NCBI GenBank assembly: GCA_022266195.1
Contig: WHVY01000001.1
Coordinates: 16,244,001-16,308,000, forward strand
DNA length: 64,000 nt
Reading direction: 5' to 3'
From: Tetranychus cinnabarinus
Taxonomy: Eukaryota; Arthropoda; Arachnida; Trombidiformes; Tetranychidae
The position numbers and the translations under genes were made by a program. Of the stretch, positions 10,844-22,110 are shown piece after piece. The notes below the pieces were generated by a model. That model was given only the letters and a program-made list of their open reading frames with translations. It had not been told where the DNA came from and did no database searches. How positions within the stretch are numbered: position 1 is the stretch's first letter; the number at the start of each line of letters is the position of its first letter.

Positions 10844-12395
10844 TTAAAAATATCGTTTGAAGTTGCAAGTAAACAACATTAAAGATGAACCAATTTCCAA
10901 CATAAACTGTATAAAAAGATATCAAGTTATTATTAAGCCATATTTAAAAATTCAAAACAAATCAATATAATTAAATATTGATTTAAATAAAACAAAAGTT
11001 TCTGGATAACATTGAAAATCAGTAAAGCTCACAACAACAAAGAAATCCTTTCCAATCGTAGTTATTTGGCCCAACTGAATGCCATTATAAGGTCCATTTA
11101 ATCGATCCATTAACTGAAAAATCTTGAGCCAAAAATTAACATTAAAATTTATTGCTTAGCTTAAGATTTGTTTCATTAAATTACCTTCAAATGATTATAA
11201 GCATTGATTACATTATATCGACAAATTATATGGAAATCTGAGTTCAAACGATCTATCTGTATCCAATCATCATCAAAATTTGAGCAAAAATTAGATCAAT
11301 TCAAGTAATCATCAAATCAGTCAAATGAATTCCTACTTTAATTTTAAACTCTCTGGCAATGTATGAAAGGCAACCGATAACAATGAAAACAAAGCAACCA
11401 ATTGAACCAGACAAATCAGCAAACACTGGTGAGTGAAATCGAATAATTAAACCATAAAATGTGAGCAAATCGCCAATCAAGGCAATCACCGTGAACCCAT
11501 AAAGGACAATAGCACGAGTCAATATAGCGCATCTCTCTGATTGATTCAGACATTCAAATGTATGCCTGATGAGGCTTCTAACCAGTTCATCGGTACATTT
11601 CAATCGTCTATAGTAATCTGCCAACTCGACTACTGAGTTCAACCTAAATAGGTGATACACTTGCACTAAAATAAGATAGATCAAAGTGCCCATATTTTGT
11701 CCAGTCATGGTAAATGTTGGAACAATTGCGACCAGACTCCAGATCAAACTGTAAAATACCAACTCTTTGACCTGATAAAAGTGTGGATTGGAGAGGAGCA
11801 TGAAATAATAGCAAATGGCAAGGAAGAGACAGCAAAATAGGAAATTACGGTTAAGTTGAGTGATCAGAATATGGATTGTACGATGAAATTTAATTGCTTG
11901 GTTTGATGTCATTTGCAAGTGAACCGGATCAAATCCATTGTTAATTATGTCCGAGTAAATTGTCAAAACACTGTATTTACCACTTTTATCATATGAAACA
12001 AGCCATTCATTGGTAACGACTCCAATTAGGAAGCAGACAGTAAATAAAATGTTTACCATTGTTCGGTGTTTTGTCTTGTAAGCAATGTCGCCTAAATACA
12101 ATTGATAGTCCTCATTGTCTATTATTGTTAAACAAATCAAACGAATCAAGTTGATTTGGCCAATTGCTCGCATAATTAGGCTGTAATAGTCAGTTTCAGT
12201 TGATTGATGAGATACATTTTGATTGAATCCAAACCGAGAGGAGCGAAAAAATATTGAAAATTTTTCAAATTTTACCAGTTGTTTGATTGTCTCTTCGGAT
12301 GTTAATCTGTGATCTGGTAATCCTAACAATAAATTGATCAATTTGATTTTAAAAGATGACAATGAATAATTTTGGCAATGATAGACAAATTTCAT
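10844..12395 (-). CDS. Gustatory-receptor-like 7-TM chemoreceptor, copy 3
   Basis: Exons 12395-11337, 11256-11185, 11122-11033 and 10906-10844 again give 353, 24, 30 and 20 codons plus stop, 427 aa, with phase-0 introns. The first intron donor is GTAGGA rather than GTGAGT and the third-intron donor is GTGAGC. The N terminus at the conserved Met reads MKFVYHCQNYSLSSFKIKL. An upstream in-frame ATG eight codons earlier (12419) is an alternative start. All conserved blocks shared by copies 1 and 2 are present, so it looks functional. It is the first gene of the array in transcription order. Confidence 0.75.
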
Positions 12396-13474
12396 CTTTA
12401 ATTCATGAATGGAATACATTATTGGAAATTAAAAAGTCAAAGTTTCTTTTAGAGGCTGCTGGTTGTTATTGTCTAATATCGAGCCTGGTGAGTTTAATAA
12501 CAAAACTGTAAAACAATTATGTTTCAATCTTTTTCTTTGCATTATTATATTTACGATTTTATAAAACAAATATTGATTCGACTTTTAATGACTAAACTTA
12601 ATATTTAAACTTTAATGATACTAAATTTACATTCATCGATTGAACATTGAACAAAATTGTTTTTCTTATCATATCACGAGGTTGAGATTTCAGTGATTTT
12701 CTTAGTCCTTCAATAATCTAGAGAATCGTTAAAATTATCTGGCAAAGCCTCATTTCAACCAAAAAATTGAGTGTTTTCTGGAATCCGATTTCATTATTGT
12801 GTGAGAAAAGATGATAAAAGCATTGAATTTCTCGTTAACTAATCTCATCGGAATCACATTTTGAATCCTAGAATCGATAAAAGCTTAAAAGCGTTAGTGG
12901 TGTGTTTAGATTGTGATTTAAATTTCTACTCGCTTGAAAAACTGTTTAGTTTGATTGGTTGTATTAACAATAACGAGTGTGAATATCTGATTCCACTGAG
13001 CCCTTTATTTTAGTATTTAATTAGCTAGGTTAGATTATTCACAAATCAAATTGAATTAATGAGGATCAGTCTTATGTCATAATTTTCAGGGTTAATATCC
13101 TAGTTTTATAATGTAATAAATGCGATGAAATGTCAGAGCACGTCTTGATTAAGATGTTCAATGAATAAATCAGTCGAGATGGTTATTATGGAATTTTTTT
13201 ATTTTGAAAACTAAAACAACATCAAACAAAATGTTGGTTTTCCATCAGATTGTTTGCGGTTATTAGCATGTTTAAGACTCGTCATGATGAAAGTGACAAT
13301 TCTTTAGCTACATTCATCATATAATTCAATTTGATATACATTTAAATCTAATTTATGATCGAGATCAAATTATCTTACATACCATTAACCACAAAAAACT
13401 GATGCTAGTTTCATAAACAGCTAATCTTTTAATAAATGAGGAAAAAATGTTAGGTACACGCAGATTAAAATAGC
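12396..13474. other. Spacer, no gene seen
   Basis: AT-rich sequence between the chemoreceptor array and COX4. I found no open frames with family resemblance and no clear repeats. It should contain the promoter of chemoreceptor copy 3 and the 3' end of COX4, but I cannot point to specific signals. Confidence 0.5.
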
Positions 13475-14230
13475 CTATTTCTTCCAGCAGTTCTTTTCGT
13501 AGTCCCATTTTGATGCATATCCATCAAATTCATCTATTCTGTTGAAAAGAGCGAATTTCATAAATCTTTTAGTATTCTCTGGATTCATTGACTCCGGTAA
13601 TGGTGGATAAATGTATGTCCTTTCTGCAGCAACAACTAGTAAAGTGATACTCATTATTCCAAGTATACCAGCAATAACTTGTTTCCAATTTCCAGTAGGA
13701 GCTGTTAATTCAGCATATGTGCGACAGTACGAGTGTCGATATACTATAAGAAAGAGATAGATAAAAAATAAATTAGAAACATATGATCCAATAAATACAA
13801 ATTATATAAGGGAATAATAAAAATAAAAACATTTTACCCTTAACATGTCCTTATATCAGTAATACTGAATGAACTACACAAAGATGCAGAAAAATACACA
13901 TCTTTTCTTCATGTTATTTCTGTATAGTAAAAAAATTTACTTACATTGTTTTTTCTCTTCATTAGACAACAATTTCCAATCACCTTTTTCCTTTTCCTTT
14001 AAGGCCAACATTTCAGAAGTGTCTTCCTTAAATCGTATTGCTGGGAAAGGTTTATTAAGACGATCAAAATAAAAAGGTTGACCATCATTTCCAAAACCAA
14101 CTATCTCTCGGTTTCCAATAACATCTTTGTATTCATAATAACTAGCAGTACTTGCTTTTAGATGACCTTTGGATCGCAAAAAATGTAAAATTTCACGTTG
14201 TAAAGCCGGTCGAAGGTGAAAAATAGACAT
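13475..14230 (-). CDS. COX4: Cytochrome c oxidase subunit 4, copy A
   Basis: Two exons, 14230-13945 and 13743-13475, join across a GTAAGT...TAG intron of 201 bp to give 184 aa. The start (MSIFHLRPALQREILHFLRS) is basic and amphipathic, as in mitochondrial presequences. Family hallmarks follow: IGNREIVGFG, AIRFKEDTSEMLALKEKEKG, DWKLLSNEEKKQLYRHSYCR, AELTAPTGNWK, one membrane helix (IAGILGIMSITLLVVAA), YPPLPESMNPENTKR and the C-terminal SKWDYEKNCWKK. It is a nuclear-encoded inner-membrane subunit of respiratory complex IV, where subunit 4 helps assembly and nucleotide-dependent regulation. It is divergent from SRP54 with only 370 bp between starts, so the two probably share a promoter region. 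A second copy lies at 19173-19874. Confidence 0.92.
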
Positions 14231-14600
14231 ATTATTAATAATTGACTAAATAACAATTAATTCTAGGAGAGAGGGGGATAATTACAAACTGGGCCTAACT
14301 CTGGAGGAGAAGTTCTTGAAGGATCAAGCAAGGTTACCTGATGATGAGTTTAGTTTATATTACATTTCATAGATGGCACATTCAAAAATTGCACACATGT
14401 CAAGAATACTTCTTCAACGTCATGTTTGTTGTTGACAGTTTTTTCAGTAAAATGCTACTGTTAATAAAATTACTGCTTGTGAAATTTTGATTTTATATCT
14501 AAGTGCGAAATTTGGAGAATTAATATTTTTTCGCTTTGAAACAATCATCTACTATTAACATTACAAGTGAACTGGAAGCTATCTCAATAAACAATTGAAA
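14231..14600. promoter_or_regulatory. Shared COX4-SRP54 intergenic region
   Basis: 370 bp separates the divergent ATGs of COX4 (minus) and SRP54 (plus), both housekeeping genes. No TATA box is obvious on either side, as is common for bidirectional housekeeping promoters. Only the first 29 bp upstream of the COX4 ATG is shared with the second COX4 copy. Confidence 0.45.
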
Positions 14601-16183
14601 ATGGTTTTAGCAGATTTGGGTCGAAAGATAACAAATGCATTACGGTCTTTGGGTAATGCTACAATTATTGACCAAGAAGTGTTAGAAGGTTTGCTTAAGG
14701 AAGTATGTAAAGCTTTATTGGAATCTGATGTAAATATCAGACTAGTCAAAGAATTACGTGAAAATGTACGTAAAGTTATCGATTTCGATGAGATGGCTGC
14801 TGGCCTCAATAAACGAAGAATGATTCAAATGGCAGTCTTCAAAGAATTAGTTAAGCTAGTTGATCCTGGAGTTAAAGCTTGGCAGCCAACTAAAGGCAAA
14901 CCAAATGTTATCATGTTTGTCGGTCTTCAAGGTAAGTTTTTACATTTTCAAAATAATGGAGCCAGAAAATATTAGTCATTATCAAAAGATTTAATGATAT
15001 AAAAATTTTGCTTCTTTTAGGTGCTGGTAAAACAACTACATGTACTAAAATGGCCTATTATTATCAGAGAAAAGGTTGGAAATGTTGTCTTGTGTGTGCA
15101 GATACTTTTCGAGCTGGTGCTTTCGATCAATTGAAACAAAATGCTACAAAAGCAAGAATACCATTCTATGGATCTTATACAGAAGCAGATCCAGTTGTTG
15201 TAGCTGCAGAAGGAGTAGACAAATTTATAAAGGAAGGCTTCGAAATAATTATTGTTGATACAAGTGGAAGGCATAAACAAGAAAGTGCCTTATTCGAGGA
15301 AATGTTATCAATTAGTAATGCAGTTCAACCTAATTTGGTTATTTTTGTTATGGATGCTTCTATTGGTCATGCTTGTGAAGCTCAAGCTCGTGCTTTTAAA
15401 AGTAAAGTAGACGTTGGAGCTGTAATTGTTACAAAATTAGATGGACACGCTAAAGGTGGTGGTGCTCTTAGTGCTGTAGCAGTTACCAACTCTCCCATTA
15501 TTTTCATTGGTACCGGAGAACATATGGATGATTTCGAACCATTCAAAGTTAAACCTTTTGTTTCTAAATTATTGGGAATGGGTGACATAGAAGGTTTAAT
15601 TGATAAAGTAAATGAGCTCAAATTAGATGATAATGAAGAGTTAATAGAAAAGTTAAAACACGGAGAGTTTACATTAAGAGATATGTATGAGCAATTTACA
15701 AACATCATGAAAATGGGACCTTTTAATCAAATACTACAAATGATTCCTGGTTTTGGGCAAGAATTAGCAAGAGGAGCTTCTGAGGCAGATTCAATGGCTA
15801 GATTAAAAAGATTGATGACAATAATGGACTCAATGAGTGACGGAGAATTAGATCACAGAGATGGGGCAAAATTATTTTCCAAACAACCAACTCGTACAAC
15901 AAGAGTAGCTCGTGGAGCTGGTGTAACCACAAGAGAAGTCCAAGAACTGTTAACTCAATTTACAAAGTTTGCTGCCGTAGTGAAAAAGATGGGTGGCATC
16001 AAGGGTTTCTTCAGAGGTGGAGATATGAGCAAAAATGTGAATGCTATGCAAATGGCAAAGTTAAATCAACAAGTAGCCAAAATGATGGACCCTCGCATCT
16101 TACAACAAATGGGTGGCATTTCAGGCCTTCAGACAATGATGCGACAATTACAGGGGGCTGCTTCTGCCGCTCAACACAAATAA
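14601..16183 (+). CDS. SRP54: Signal recognition particle 54-kDa subunit
   Basis: Two exons, 14601-14931 and 15021-16183, joined across an 89-bp intron, give 497 aa, close to the usual about 504 for animal SRP54. The N domain starts MVLADLGRKITNALRSLG. The GTPase domain shows G1 VGLQGAGKTTTCTK (split by the intron), G3 DTSGRHKQ and G4 TKLDGHAKGGG. The C-terminal M domain is methionine-rich (AKLNQQVAKMMDPRILQQMG, LQTMMRQLQ) and would bind signal peptides and 7S RNA. The protein is cytosolic and delivers ribosome-nascent chains to the ER receptor. The ATG at 14601 begins the canonical N terminus; the frame extends two codons upstream without an ATG. All key motifs are intact. Confidence 0.96.
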
Positions 16184-17173
16184 GTACACATGATAATATT
16201 GTAACAAAAAGATTACTCTTTGGACAATACTAAAAGAGTCTCCGAGTGATCAGTAATGACATCCTTTTTCCTATCGCATTAATTTTTTGGTTTAAATATT
16301 TACTTTTTTTGTATTCATCAGTAAATTGTTTACTTATTTAAACCAAATTTGTGTAAAGCTTAAAGTGAAATCAAATTGTCAATTATTCGAAGGACTTGGG
16401 ATAAAAAATAGTCTTGTTGAATCAACTCAATTCAAGACTAAATATTCATATGATTGGAAAGAAATCTAAATATTATTTATCCTATTGAAATTTAAACTCT
16501 CATTGTTTTACATAGTGTTTAGTATATTTTCAGTCAATTTTAGTTTGATAATTATTTACTTATCTTTTTACACCAACAATTGTTATTTAAATTTAAATTT
16601 TGCTTAGGTTTTGAAAAAGTGTGACGTATATACTTCAATGTCTCTTTCTGATTATAACTCATGATATAACGAAAGGGAAATATGATCTATTCCAATAATA
16701 TGACCTAAGTGAAGTTTTACTGTAATTATCATTATTTGAGATCAACAATGACCATTTTTATCCTTTTACCACTCAATAATCAAATCAAGCCGATTTTTAT
16801 AATTCTGTTAATTGCCACAATATTTATTCTAAATATTAACTTTTCCATAATTGAAACATTACAATATTAAACAGTTTAAGCCATCATTTTTATTATTTTT
16901 TATTGTGATTTACATTCATTTTCAGTGCAGTTCACTGAATCAACAGTTAAATTAATCCAATAATCAAGATTTATTAAGCTTTATCATTGAATCAGCCAAT
17001 TTGGAAAAGGCAATCAGGTTTAGGTAATGGCCAATATTTACATGCAGTTCAATTAGACTAGGGTAAAGAAGGATGAGATTTTGGAATGAACAGTTGAAGC
17101 AATTAGAATCTTTGAAGTAAAAACATCTAAATTGAGAGTAGTGAACAGTTAAGACTCAGTTTGTTCATTAGAT
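16184..17173. other. SRP54 3' flank, part of a duplicated block
   Basis: No gene. From about 16380 to 17060 this sequence is colinear and recognisably similar to 21530-22110, for example AAATAGTCTT, ATGATTGGAAA and ATCCTTTTA-CACTCA in the same order. That suggests an old segmental duplication. Confidence 0.5.
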
Positions 17174-17449
17174 TCAATCAGCTTTGATTGGTTTTTCATT
17201 CTTATCTGACGTCGATGCCTCTGATTTTTCGTCATCTTTCTTCGGATCCTGTAAGCAAAAAACACAATAAAATATCAATAAAAAATTCAAGCTAATGTTT
17301 TTACAGTAATTAGGTATGATACATACATTTACCGCTTTAGGAGTAACCCAAGCATCAATTATGGGTTGGAATATTGGCTGGAGATACCTAGTCCAAATGA
17401 GAAGCAAAACCACCATAACAGGAGCAAAAAAGCAAGGAAGGCAGACCAT
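17174..17449 (-). CDS. Small UPF0729 (C18orf32-like) protein
   Basis: Two exons, 17449-17333 (39 codons) and 17248-17174 (24 codons plus stop), are separated by an 84-bp phase-0 intron (GTAAAT...CAG). The 63-aa product starts MVCLPCFFAPVMVVLLLIW and continues RYLQPIFQPIID...TPKA, then a charged tail (DPKKDDEKSEASTSDKNEKP). The MVCxPC start, the single hydrophobic segment and the YxxPxxxP segment match the conserved UPF0729/C18orf32 family. Vertebrate members sit on the ER and lipid droplets and their role is poorly known. The ATG is chosen because family members begin at MVC, although the frame is open a little further upstream. Confidence 0.75.
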   Translation of the reverse strand: MVCLPCFFAPVMVVLLLIWTRYLQPIFQPIIDAWVTPKAVNVCIIPNYCKNISLNFLLIFYCVFCLQDPKKDDEKSEASTSDKNEKPIKAD

Positions 17450-19172
17450 GATTACCTTAGGGTAGACATGAAACAATTAGAATAACAAAATTAGTACAAA
17501 ATATTAATTTTTGAGATAAGTTGGACACAAAAAATCAAAAGACATCCAATAAGTAATAAAGCAGATTTAACGCTTAATAAAGAGTATTTGTCGAGAAAAA
17601 GTCTGTGCATAGCTGAGTGAATTAGATCCAAATTTCAGATTATTCTTGGTCATCACTGAAGACAATAAACTGTGTCAAAAAAGTCAACGTTTCATTAAAA
17701 AATACTAAAAATATTTACATGTAGTTTACATGTTTATGCTTATAAATAATGACGCAAAACTATTTTAACTCTACTTCGTTAATTACGAGTTAGTTTTCAT
17801 TCCTACACCTCAATCTTTACTAGCATTTCAAAATGGTCATTCTAGATTAATTTCAGCCATCAATAACAGGTACTTCGTTCCTTGCTCTCATTGAATGGTC
17901 CTTGAATGGTCAGTCAAGGTTGACCAAGGCCAAGGCTGACATTCTCGAGCTTGCATAGTTCACCGTACAACATATTTTTCATTTCCCCTGATATAATGTA
18001 TTTCGAACTTCCATGAGGTCTCTTTTAACTAACTGGACTCTAAAAAGCGATTACTGCAAAGTTTTTTAGGCCCAAAAATCTTGTTTAAAAAGACCCTGTG
18101 GCTGGACTATACATATGGTTGTAAATCACTCAGCCAACATAAGACTTTTTGTAGTTATGATGGAAAAAATTGAACCTCTGTTTAGTTATTTTCCACAAAT
18201 GACACTCAATAACAATTTCACTCCGATAAAGTGGTTAATTTTGTGAACTTTATCCTCCGAGAATTAGGCTCATGAAATTTGTCAATACAAAAGCACAACG
18301 TAATTTTGGTACTCACCTTATTTTGTTTTACACTCAGAAGAAATAAAAACTTATGCTATTTGATGATGTGGCTGAAAGCACAGAGTATTCAAATATTGTT
18401 TAAATTAAGAATGGTAAATTTAATTGATGTAGAATGAGTCAAATTTAACAATGAAACAATGTTGCATCCACACAAATCAAAACAAACAATGATTTTGTCA
18501 AAATCAGTTGTTTGAGTTAGCCGATACAGTGAGCCGTTTTTTCGGCTAAGCAAAGCTAACGAATTTTACTATCAGCTCAGTCGATTACATCGATCAATTT
18601 TTTGGTTAAAATGTTTTTTCGCACCCATCGCTAAAAAGCCATGGTACAAATTGATCGAAATAGTATTTCGATGAAATATTTTATGCCATTAATAAAATAA
18701 GAAGCCTTTTGATATTTGAATAAGAATTAAATATTCTAAACGAATTAATAAGGGAGCATTTTTGAATTTGTCAATCAACAGTCTTGACTCGCTAGAAAAA
18801 TGATAAAAAACGACCTAAGGTTGATTTTAACATAATTTGAGTATGATTGACCTTTCAATATTGGAGTTTAAATTGCTATCAATGCATTAGAGAGAAAAAT
18901 AATCGTAGCGAAACTCATTTTCACGATAAATAGATAATGTACCAAATGGATTGAATAAACGCGAAGGGGTAATTGAAGCAAATAATTTTTTACACAGTAG
19001 ATGATTAACTGATAATAATGAACATTGTTAGAATATATAGGTGATATTTCTACATAATCAAGCAAAAGTTTCAACTCGCAATTTGGAAACCAATATTTTG
19101 CCATTTTAGAAATTTACAGGATCAATTTCAAAACATTGAAGTGATTGGCCACTCTGAAGCCTGAGTCGTTTC
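17450..19172. other. Spacer, no gene seen
   Basis: No supportable coding sequence. There is a short perfect inverted repeat TTAGCCGA...TCGGCTAA at 18517-18549, probably incidental. A 78-codon open frame on the minus strand at 18868-19104 has no recognisable features. Confidence 0.5.
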
Positions 19173-19874
19173 TTATTTCTTCCAACAATTATTTTCGTAG
19201 TCCCATTTTGATGCATAACCATCAAATTCATCTATTCTGTTGAAAAGAGCGAATTTCATAAATCTTTTAGTATTCTCTGGATTCATTGATTCCGGTAATG
19301 GTGGATAAATGTATGTCCTTTCTGCAGCAACAACTAGTAAAGTGATACTCATTATTCCGAGTATACCAGCAATAACTTGTTTCCAATTTCCAGTAGGCGC
19401 TGTTAATTCAACATATGTGCGACAGTATGAGTGTCGATATACTAGAAGAGAGAGAAAAAAAAATATAAGAATAAAGAAAAAATAAAAAACATTTTACCCT
19501 TAATATGTCCTTATATCACTACACAAAGATGCAGAAAAAACACATCTTTTCTTCATGTTATTTCTGTATAGTAAAAAAATTTACTTACATTGTTTTTTCT
19601 CTTCATTAGACAACAATTTCCAATCACCTTTTTCTTTTTCCTTTAAGGCCAACATTTCAGAAGTGTCTTCCTTAAATCGAATTGCTGGGAAAGGTTTATT
19701 AAGACGATCAAAATAAAAAGGTTGACCATCATTTCCAAAACCAACTATCTCTCGGTTTCCAATAACATCTTTGTATTCATAATAACTAGCAGTACTTGCT
19801 TTTAGATGGCCTTTGGATCGCAAAAAATGTAAAATTTCACGTTGTAAAGCCGGTCGAAGGTGAAAAATAGACAT
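19173..19874 (-). CDS. COX4: Cytochrome c oxidase subunit 4, copy B
   Basis: Exons 19874-19589 and 19441-19173 have the same lengths as in copy A (286 and 269 bp), with a 147-bp intron. The first-exon protein is identical to copy A. The second exon differs at two residues by my reading: AELTAPTG becomes VELTAPTG and the C-terminal YEKNC becomes YENNC, losing a conserved lysine. The intron is also highly similar apart from indels, so this is a DNA-level duplicate, not a retrocopy. Similarity ends 29 bp upstream of the ATG and near the stop codon, so copy B does not share the SRP54-side promoter. Both copies are intact; which one is the main source of the complex IV subunit cannot be told. Confidence 0.9.
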
Positions 19875-22110
19875 ATTATTAATAATTGACTAAATAACAA
19901 TCAGTCTCACAAAAAGCAATACAACATGCACCCAGTACAGGCAGTAATAACCGAAAATATCTTCTTGTATAGATACGTAAGTATCGGTATCGAGATCCCT
20001 TTCCATATTGATTTGCAGTTTTCTTTTGCTCTTTCATTCTTAATTTGCGAATCGTAAATTCTCAGTATATTAACACTAATCGTCTTTTTTTAAAAAATTC
20101 AATGCTAAAATCAACTGTGATCAAGTCAAATTTTGGATTTGTGACAAAAATTAGGAATGGATGACTTACGTTCAATAATTATTGTTTACTTCACTGTTAT
20201 ACCTTGTGACATAGCAAGATATGAGACAATTTCAATCGATTGAAAAGTTTTCTGTAGACCGGCTTAATAAACGCACAGATTCCTATCAAATGTTAATCTA
20301 TTAAACTAACCAATGGTTAAAATGTTCATAGTATTGCTATTTTAAGACAAGCTGTAGCATCAATCGTAGTCGCATTCAATTGTTTGAAAGTGAAATTCAA
20401 ATGATCCAATTTATGAATTAAACAAAATTTAATAACAAAGATTAGGGCATCCGGTAATGTTTTGACCTAAGGTTGAATTTTTGAAGGTTGTATTTAGCAT
20501 TTCCTGGTTTACCGAGCCTGAAAACACCAGAGCAATCATCATCATTGCTTTTTCGAGATCTATTCTTGGTGATTACTTGTCAAAGCTCAAAAACACGTAC
20601 GTAAAACGAGATATGTGACAATATATCGAAAGCCTGAAAAAATGAGGATTTTCAAACATGAAGCCTGTTCACTGTGATGCTGATGAACGTGCTCATCCTT
20701 CTCTGGGTAGGTTTATTTCAAGGCCTAATAAGGCCATCGAGGCCATTAAAGCTCATCGAAAAGCCATTCCTTCATAACAAGGTTAAAACATTACCGGATG
20801 CTTTAATGAATTGAACAATTGATGATAACTCTAAATGTTGAGCCTCGTCCAACCCATTATCAAACAATTATTTTAATACACTTCACATAAAAACTTTCAT
20901 AACCAGTTTGGATGATCCCTTTTCAATGTAACTTTTCTTATTCACTGCTGAATTCCTGGAGATCTTTCCATGTCAATTCATGGTTTCAGTCTACTTTGAT
21001 AGAAATTGAATCTTTGATCCTAATTGAGTATCTTTTGTTTCCAAAGGCTTAGAGAATCAAACTCAACTCAGTGATACTCGGAGCTTTTTTAATGCATTTC
21101 ATTCACCAATTACTGACAGTTGGTGATGTGGGAGGTTGAATCTGAGATTAATCATCGATAAAAACTAATAGATTCATTGATAAACTGCAATCACTTTCAA
21201 TAAATTCATAAGGTTCTATCTTTGCTTTTATGCAAAACATTAGCTTGGACTGTTTCTTGGCAATATTTGCTCTTAATATTTTACTCTTGACTTTATATCT
21301 TTACATTGATTTACAAACAAACATTCAAAATATTTCCTTAAAACAAGCTAACATCTGTTGTCCTCTAAAATTTCAATTTTGGGTATTTGCACCAGATTTT
21401 AGGTACGAACCTTCTAGTACAGTTGAAAGCACCAAGTACCAGTCAACAGCAATTTCATATTCAGCTGTTAATTGTGTCGCTTATTTTAATCAATTTAGTC
21501 CAATTTAACCCAAAACCAGTAGTTCATCTATTTATATTGTTAGTGACAAAATAGTCTTCTCGGATCATTAGTACAATTGAGTTGAACAATCAAATGATTG
21601 GAAACAATCGTAAGTGTTTATTGTATTTAAATCTTAACTTGCATTGTTTCACATTTAACACAGCAATTGGTAACTTTCCAGTCAAATATGAATTGATAAT
21701 AATTAACCCATCTTTTACCGCTAAACATAAATTGTTATTCAATCTAATTATCCACATTAACAATGGCGTTTTTCATCCTTTTATCACTCACTGATCCAAA
21801 TCCAGCTGACTTTCATTGTACATGATTGATTAACATTTTCCAGGTACTTTGTCAATTTAATTATTAACTTTTCCATTGATCAAACAAGTGCAATTTATTT
21901 ACTCATTTGTGATTATTTGTTCAATATCATTGAATATAAATTAGTTGTGACAATCAATTAAATGTCAATGTACATTAGAAACATTTCAATTTCATCTTTT
22001 GATAAACTCTTGCAATTTCCGACCAACTCAGTAGGTAAGCTCAGCTCACTTAATCCAATTATCTAGATTGAAATTAAGCCTTCTCATTGAATTAGCCGAT
22101 ATTCAGATAT
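19875..22110. other. Spacer paralogous to the COX4-SRP54 region, no gene
   Basis: By position this interval matches the region holding SRP54 next to copy A, but I find no SRP54 remnant. It contains a TA-flanked MITE (20445-20803). Its distal end (21530-22110) is similar to the SRP54 downstream flank at 16380-17060. Small open frames here (for example 21230-21508) have no support. Confidence 0.5.
20445..20803. mobile_element. TA-flanked MITE, 359 bp
   Basis: The left end reads GGGCATCCGGTAATGTTTTG and the right end, reverse complemented, AAGCATCCGGTAATGTTTTA. The inverted repeat extends 24 bp with three mismatches. Both ends are immediately flanked by TA (20443-20444 and 20804-20805), the Tc1/mariner-type target duplication. 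The interior has no coding capacity. It is a non-autonomous element; its autonomous partner is not in this window. Confidence 0.6.

Noticed and set aside
18517..18549. Inverted repeat TTAGCCGA...TCGGCTAA
   Set aside because: Eight-base inverted repeats are expected by chance in a window this size, and there is no target-site duplication or neighbouring structure.
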